NCBI RefSeq assembly: GCF_000741175.1
Contig: NZ_JGYS01000003.1
Location: 124,001-188,000, forward strand
Source: Bifidobacterium callitrichos DSM 23973
GTDB taxonomy: Bacteria; Actinomycetota; Actinomycetes; Actinomycetales; Bifidobacteriaceae
Direction: 5' to 3'
DNA: 64,000 bases
A program made the translations under genes and the position numbers. The notes below the pieces were generated by a model that was not told the DNA's origin, ran no database searches, and saw only the letters and a program-made list of their open reading frames with translations. Within the stretch, counting starts at the first letter, position 1, and each line of letters starts with the position of its first letter. Positions 60,236 to 64,000 of this stretch are shown here, piece by piece.

Positions 60236-61162
60236 ATGACCGACACCACGTCATCACCCGAAACGACCGAAACGACCGAGGCGACCACGCTGGAGGCAAC
60301 GCCCGAGACACCCGAAACGCAGACGGCGTCCGCAACCGAAACCGATCCCACACCTGACTCCCCCGCCGAGCACCCCGCGCACCCCATGCACAAGGTACTC
60401 TCCTTCGTGCGTCGATCAGGCCGACTCGACGCCAGACTCCAGCGCGCGTGGGACAACTACGCCGGCGACTACCTGCTCGACATCGCCCCGGCCGCGGGAT
60501 CACTTGACGTGCGGGAAGGGTTCACGCTTGACCACGATTACGTGCGCCACGCGTGGGGCAACGACAATCCGCTCATCATCGAGATCGGCACCGGTCAGGG
60601 GGAGAACGTCGTCGCGGCGGCCGAGTCGCGCCCGAACGAGAACTTCCTCGCGCTCGAGGTCTACGATCCGGGCGTCGCGCACACGCTACTGCTTGCCGGC
60701 AAGCGGGGACTGAAGAACATCCGCGTGGCGCAGGCCAACGCGCCCGAGCTGTTCAAGGCGTGCGCCGACGGCGTCGCCGCGGAGGTGTGGACGTTCTTCC
60801 CGGACCCGTGGCCCAAGATGAAGCACCACAAGCGCCGCATCGTCCAGCCGGAGCTTGCTGGCGAGATCCGCCGCACGCTGGCCGACGGCGGCATCTGGCG
60901 CATCGCCACGGATATAGAGGACTACGCCCTGCACGTGCACGAGGTGATGGACGATCTCGACGGATGGCGCAACGAGGGCGGGATCACCGTGAGCCTGCCC
61001 ACCGGACACGTCGGCAAGGGCAACGCCGAGCTCGCGGCGGACATGCCGCACGCCGACTTCACGGAGTCGACGCGATTCGAGGGCCGCGTGCTCACCAACT
61101 TCGAGAAGAAGGGACTCGCCGCCGGCCGCGTGATCCACGATTTCACATACCGCAAGGCGTGA
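60236..61162 (+). CDS. trmB: tRNA (guanine-N7-)-methyltransferase
   Basis: 308 residues. Methylates G46 of the tRNA variable loop. An N-terminal Thr/Glu/Pro-rich extension of ~50 residues precedes the core ([25 protein letters not shown] motif [49 protein letters not shown]). AAAGGACC precedes the ATG at 60236. It lies just upstream of tRNA-Glu. Confidence 0.93.
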   Translation: MTDTTSSPETTETTEATTLEATPETPETQTASATETDPTPDSPAEHPAHPMHKVLSFVRRSGRLDARLQRAWDNYAGDYLLDIAPAAGSLDVREGFTLDHDYVRHAWGNDNPLIIEIGTGQGENVVAAAESRPNENFLALEVYDPGVAHTLLLAGKRGLKNIRVAQANAPELFKACADGVAAEVWTFFPDPWPKMKHHKRRIVQPELAGEIRRTLADGGIWRIATDIEDYALHVHEVMDDLDGWRNEGGITVSLPTGHVGKGNAELAADMPHADFTESTRFEGRVLTNFEKKGLAAGRVIHDFTYRKA

Positions 61163-61227
61163 CACGCCGAACAGGTACGGCGATTTGCTCTCCGACGACG
61201 ACTTGTGTATTCTAACTCGAGTTGTCA

Positions 61228-61299
61228 GCCCCCATCGTCTAACGGTTAGGACACCAGACTTTCAATCTGACAACGAGAGTTCGACTCTCTCTGGGGGTA
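61228..61299 (+). tRNA. tRNA-Glu(UUC)
   Basis: Acceptor GCCCCCA/TGGGGGT, anticodon loop CTTTCAA, anticodon TTC, T stem GAGAG/CTCTC, discriminator A. CCA is not encoded. A terminator follows. Confidence 0.94.
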
Positions 61300-61719
61300 C
61301 TCACCGGCTCCGGGCTCCACGAGGTATCGTGGCCCGGAGCCTTTTGTTTCCAACGGTTTCAGGCCGCCAGCTTGGCCTTCAGTTGCTCGCACAGGAAACC
61401 CGGCGGTGGCCACTGCCACCAAAGATGCACCTCCGTCACTGTTCATTCCGCGCATCATCTGCTCGTACATCGACGCATCCAGCAGGGAGAGCGGGGGGAC
61501 GTTGAAGAATTCCGCCACTGCGGCGATGTCCTGGATGGTCCAGGAAGTCTTGCCGGTCATCTTCGCGGACACGGCGCCCCTCTTCAGCCCCAGTGCCGCG
61601 CAAAGTGACTGCTGGGTCATCCCGCGGCCGGTCAGCTGCATGTTGACGTTCCAGATGAATACCCTCTGCAGGTAGTCGCCGAGTCCATTGGATTCGGTCG
61701 ACGGTTCGATTTTTGCCAT
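61246..61719 (-). CDS. Phage-type HTH repressor, its 3' end running antisense into tRNA-Glu
   Basis: 157 residues from ATG 61719 (GAAAGGACTTGAT upstream). An N-terminal HTH (DYLQRVFIWNVNMQLTGRGMTQQSLCAALGLKRGAVSAKMTGKTSW) resembles Cro/C1-type repressors; the C-terminal ~60 residues are low in complexity. The last ~35 codons are complementary to the tRNA-Glu terminator and the tRNA body, so the native C-terminus may have ended earlier. It is divergent from a second HTH gene with shared operators between, the usual repressor switch of a temperate phage. Confidence 0.78.
   Translation of the reverse strand: MAKIEPSTESNGLGDYLQRVFIWNVNMQLTGRGMTQQSLCAALGLKRGAVSAKMTGKTSWTIQDIAAVAEFFNVPPLSLLDASMYEQMMRGMNSDGGASLVAVATAGFPVRATEGQAGGLKPLETKGSGPRYLVEPGAGEYPQRESNSRCQIESLVS
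61306..61345 (+). terminator. tRNA-Glu terminator
   Basis: Stem GGCTCCGGG(CT)CCACGA / TCGTGGCCCGGAGCC with a 2-nt bulge, followed by TTTTG. Lies within the antisense repressor frame. Confidence 0.85.
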
Positions 61720-61742
61720 ATCAAGTCCTTTCAGATTAGAGT

Positions 61743-61761
61743 TGTCCAATATCGATGGACA
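61743..61761. promoter_or_regulatory. Repressor operator, copy 1
   Basis: TGTCCA-N7-TGGACA in the divergent promoter region, 24 bp before the repressor gene. Same layout as the site at 61808. Confidence 0.65.
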
Positions 61762-61807
61762 TAATCCTACAACAATGATTTGCCGCTGTGCAAGTTTCTT
61801 GCTATAT

Positions 61808-61826
61808 TGTCTATTGTGAATGGACT
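61808..61826. promoter_or_regulatory. Repressor operator, copy 2, overlapping the start of the rightward gene
   Basis: TGTCTA-N7-TGGACT, the same 6-7-6 plan as copy 1. It overlaps a -10-like TATATT (61804-61809) and the GTG start at 61816, so a bound repressor would block the rightward promoter. Confidence 0.6.
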
Positions 61827-62103
61827 GACGGCAAAAATAATGGATTCTCCGATGCGTCGTTATATGACGGCGGCGGGTCTGAGCTGCCGAGACCTCGCGA
61901 GGGAGATGGGTACGTCCAAATCCTCGGTCGCGGGAAAGGTCAACGGCTCGATACCGTGGCAGCAGTCCGACCTGATCTGGCTGGCCATTCACCGAAACCT
62001 GTCCCCTGGGTATGTGCTCGGCATCGACGCCTATCTCACGGATGGCGGGTGGAAACCCGAAACGAGAATCCCCGGACCGGCTGGAACCCGGCGCGGGGAT
62101 TGA
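61816..62103 (+). CDS. Small phage HTH protein (Cro/excisionase-like)
   Basis: 95 residues from the GTG at 61816, or 87 from the ATG at 61840. HTH: MRRYMTAAGLSCRDLAREMGTSKSSVAGKVNGSIPWQQSDLIWLA. No Shine-Dalgarno; a TATATT box 6-12 nt before the GTG suggests a leaderless transcript. Divergent from the repressor, so it is probably the Cro-like counterpart of the switch or a repressor paralogue. Confidence 0.7.
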   Translation: MNGLTAKIMDSPMRRYMTAAGLSCRDLAREMGTSKSSVAGKVNGSIPWQQSDLIWLAIHRNLSPGYVLGIDAYLTDGGWKPETRIPGPAGTRRGD

Positions 62104-62189
62104 ACGGCAACAACCATGGAGCCGCGGGCGCGCATATCCGCCAAGATCAGACGCCCGTCGTTCCGATTCCCCGAAGGAGGGTCATCGCC

Positions 62190-62363
62190 ATGACCGATTC
62201 TACCAATACTGCCGGCATTCGCCGGGCATCTGTCTTCGAGCCTAATCGCCAGCGCGACGCCGTGCGGCGGACGACGCGGGGTGGCGGCAACGTCGATCTG
62301 CGCATCGCGAAGGCTCATGTGCTGTCCATGCTCGCCCACCCGTCCCGGGGCTCGCGCCGCTGA
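62190..62363 (+). CDS. Small basic phage protein, 57 residues
   Basis: Starts at the ATG at 62190 with a strong GAAGGAGGG 10 nt upstream. Basic (TRGGGNVDLRIAKAHVLSMLAHPSRGSRR); no recognised family. Very short spacing to its neighbours supports an early phage operon. Confidence 0.6.
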   Translation: MTDSTNTAGIRRASVFEPNRQRDAVRRTTRGGGNVDLRIAKAHVLSMLAHPSRGSRR

Positions 62364-62404
62364 GGCGCGCGTCCGCGGACCGTTTCCCCGATACCGGCCG
62401 AACC

Positions 62405-62560
62405 ATGTGGTGGTTGGTCGTTGCCGCCGTGTGCATGTCCGGCGGCGTTCTCTCGTATGCGTTGTGCCGCGCCGCCCGTCTGGGCGACGACATCGGCGCG
62501 AGACTGCGCGAACGCCGCGAAGCGGACCCGGCGCATGACGGCGGGAAGGTCGAGCGATGA
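62405..62560 (+). CDS. Small single-pass membrane protein, 51 residues
   Basis: One N-terminal transmembrane helix (WWLVVAAVCMSGGVLSYAL) and a charged tail. Its stop overlaps the next ATG (ATGA), so it is coupled to the HTH replication-type gene. No Shine-Dalgarno is obvious at its own start. Confidence 0.55.
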   Translation: MWWLVVAAVCMSGGVLSYALCRAARLGDDIGARLRERREADPAHDGGKVER

Positions 62561-63768
62561 GCAGCAGAGCCGAGAACTGGGCATGGGAGCGCGACGACGT
62601 CAAGGGCATCACCAAGTTCGTGCTGGTGTATCTGGCCCGCCGCGCCTATTACGACGATGGCGCCGCCGCGTGGCCGAGCGTGGAGACCATCGCGTTCAAT
62701 TGCGGGTGCTGTGAGCGCACCGTGATCCGTTCGTTGCAGGAGCTGGAGCGCAAGGGCTACATCAGGCCCGGCGACCAGGAGATGTCGGCGCGTAACCCGC
62801 GCACCCGCAAGCCGATCGCCAAGGGGCACCGCTCGCGCGTGTGGGACGTCGTCATGGACGGCGACCATCCTGCCGAGAACATCGAGGAGAAGCCCCGGAA
62901 CCTGGACGCGCTGGCGGAAGGCGACGGCAAGCCGGATCCGATGAAGGACAATTTGTCACCCGACGGATTGTCACCCGAGCCGAAGGACGTGGAGCCGAGG
63001 ACAAATTGTCCCGGAATCTTGGACAGAAAGTCACCCAATAGACAAGTGATAAACAATTCTCCCCTCATCCCCTTCGGGGATGCTCCCCTCAACGCCGAAC
63101 AAGCCTCCACGAAGCCGGTCGCCGACCCGAAGCCCGAACCCGTTCCAACGACCGATTGGGGCAGGGCCCTGCCTCCAAGGGGTTGCAGGAACCCGCTATG
63201 GGTGCCCGAACCCGGCAAGCTGCCTGAGCCGGTCACGGAACGCGCAGGCCAAGAGGTGCGCGTGCTCGACGGCATCCGCCGGCGCATGCTCGCCGTGGAC
63301 CAGAGGTTCGATGTTCCGGCGACCATGGCCGACCGCAAGGCCGTCCACTCGCTGCTGATCGACAGGCCGTACGGCGAGATCGTCGCGACGATGGACTGGG
63401 CGTACCGCAACCGCTACTGGCTGCCCCGGCTCACCAGCGGCGCCAGGTTCGCCGCGAACTACGTGCAGCTGCGGCTGGAAATGCTCACCCATCCCGATCC
63501 GACGGGCAAGCGGGCGCCAGACGCCCCGCTGCCGGTCGTCAAGGATCCCAACCGGGCGATACCGGTCAGCTCGTCGTCCGCGAGCCGTGTGCCGATCTAC
63601 GGGGCTGCGCTGCTGCGCACCTCGCTGTGCCAGGAACACATCGAAGGCGTCATCTCGCAAGAGACGTGCCCGGTATGCGCGTACGACAAACGCAACCACG
63701 CCACCCACGACGTCGCCGGACGGCGCAAGACGAAGACAGGCGCGCCGGCGGAGGCGGTGCGGCCATGA
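62557..63768 (+). CDS. Phage HTH protein, probable replication initiator or replisome organiser
   Basis: 403 residues. N-terminal winged HTH_36-type domain (TKFVLVYLARRAYYDDGAAAWPSVETIAFNCGCCERTVIRSLQELERKGYI). A long polar linker (about 95-215), then a C-terminal region with aromatic helices (LLIDRPYGEIVATMDWAYRNRYWLPRLTSGARFAANYVQLRLEM) and a paired-cysteine segment (CQEHIEGVISQETCPVC), possibly zinc-binding. Similar proteins take the place of replication genes in actinobacterial prophages. Overlaps both neighbours by ATGA. Confidence 0.72.
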   Translation: MSSRAENWAWERDDVKGITKFVLVYLARRAYYDDGAAAWPSVETIAFNCGCCERTVIRSLQELERKGYIRPGDQEMSARNPRTRKPIAKGHRSRVWDVVMDGDHPAENIEEKPRNLDALAEGDGKPDPMKDNLSPDGLSPEPKDVEPRTNCPGILDRKSPNRQVINNSPLIPFGDAPLNAEQASTKPVADPKPEPVPTTDWGRALPPRGCRNPLWVPEPGKLPEPVTERAGQEVRVLDGIRRRMLAVDQRFDVPATMADRKAVHSLLIDRPYGEIVATMDWAYRNRYWLPRLTSGARFAANYVQLRLEMLTHPDPTGKRAPDAPLPVVKDPNRAIPVSSSSASRVPIYGAALLRTSLCQEHIEGVISQETCPVCAYDKRNHATHDVAGRRKTKTGAPAEAVRP

Positions 63769-64000
63769 GCGGGGACGGGCAGCGTCTTGAGGCGTGGAAG
63801 AAGGCCGGCGAATGCCGCGACTTCCCGCAACCATGGTCCGACTACCTGTGGTCGCTGGAGTTCGAGCACCGTCCCGGCGACGCGAAGGCGTTCCACTCGG
63901 TCGCCAAGGCCGTGTGCGAACGATGCCCGGTACGCGCCGAATGCCTGGCCTACGCGGCCAGCGGCGGACTCGAATGGGGCGTGTACGGCGGCAAGGTGTG
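63765..64000 (+). CDS. WhiB-like transcription factor (cut by window edge)
   Basis: 78 codons visible. Wbl signature: C17, then CERCPVRAEC (C-x2-C-x5-C), and the turn GLEWGVYGGK. The four cysteines hold an iron-sulfur cluster in this family. The ATG overlaps the upstream stop (ATGA). Phage WhiB proteins are known from actinophages, where they can act on host WhiB genes. The C-terminal DNA-binding part lies beyond the window. Confidence 0.9.
   Translation, partial: MSGDGQRLEAWKKAGECRDFPQPWSDYLWSLEFEHRPGDAKAFHSVAKAVCERCPVRAECLAYAASGGLEWGVYGGKV

Larger units (their letters stand above)
61300..64000. mobile_element. Left end of a prophage or related integrated element
   Basis: Starts near tRNA-Glu and continues past the window. 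It holds a divergent HTH repressor pair, small tightly packed genes, a HTH replication-type protein and a WhiB-like regulator. No integrase, attachment repeat or structural gene is in the window, so the boundary and type (phage, ICE) are not proved; the left boundary is approximate. Confidence 0.65.

Noticed and set aside
61300..64000. Integrase gene adjacent to tRNA-Glu
   Set aside because: None of the frames in this part has tyrosine or serine recombinase motifs; the integrase must be outside the window if the element has one.

Overview
The window looks like a chromosomal segment of a high-GC Bifidobacterium, or a close relative in the Actinobacteria. The support is high GC with strong GC3 bias, the actinobacterial gene cluster dacB-hpt-ftsH-folE-folP-folB/K-DUF3180, an alpha-glucosidase with its own LacI regulator, an AmmeMemoRadiSam locus, and a phage-type WhiB protein. 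The species cannot be fixed from the sequence alone.

Left part (1-19.9 kb): an AmmeMemoRadiSam locus (radical SAM gene cut by the window edge, plus a fused MEMO/AMMECR1 protein), a membrane-anchored polysaccharide deacetylase, an AT-rich two-component system (3.6-5.5 kb), a HTH/DUF2975 pair, a PIF1-like helicase broken by a 1-nt frameshift, and oligoribonuclease. Next comes an alpha-glucoside locus (LacI regulator, GH13 alpha-glucosidase, broken MFS transporter gene), then guaB, a WecA-like transferase with a Sua5/YrdC protein, a maltose O-acetyltransferase, prmC, prfA and rpmE. A 164-bp palindromic element sits between prfA and prmC.

Middle part (20-41 kb): tRNA-Ile(UAU), several genes of unknown function, a ROK glucokinase, a GT4 glycosyltransferase broken by a 1-nt frameshift, tRNA-Asp, an ABC-2 export system with a 29-codon ORF wedged between its permeases, an N-terminally truncated MFS efflux gene, and an excisionase-type HTH/PIN toxin-antitoxin pair. 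Then comes a complete riboflavin operon (FMN riboswitch, ribD, ribE, ribBA, ribH). Next to it lies a region of gene remnants bounded by clustered palindromic repeats, followed by ettA and tesB.

Right part (40-61 kb): the tetrahydrofolate/ftsH cluster on the minus strand. It has an unusual FolB-FolK-degenerate FolK fusion and no tilS between dacB and hpt. Beyond it are an ABC exporter, two GT2 glycosyltransferases, an AI-2E family permease, a second palindromic repeat cluster, a fucO-like dehydrogenase, cyclopropane fatty acid synthase, a nucleoside deoxyribosyltransferase-like protein, tRNA-Phe and a second tRNA-Asp, galE and trmB.

Far right (61.2-64 kb): tRNA-Glu followed by the early region of a prophage or similar element. 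It holds a divergent repressor/HTH switch with paired operators, two small proteins, a HTH replication-type protein and a WhiB-like regulator cut by the window edge. No integrase is visible in the window.

Three genes (near 7775, 12265 and 24705) each need exactly one extra base to restore a full reading frame. This could be natural decay or base-calling deletions. The most coherent biological signal is tRNA-Ile(UAU) together with the absence of tilS from its usual place, which suggests AUA decoding without lysidine.
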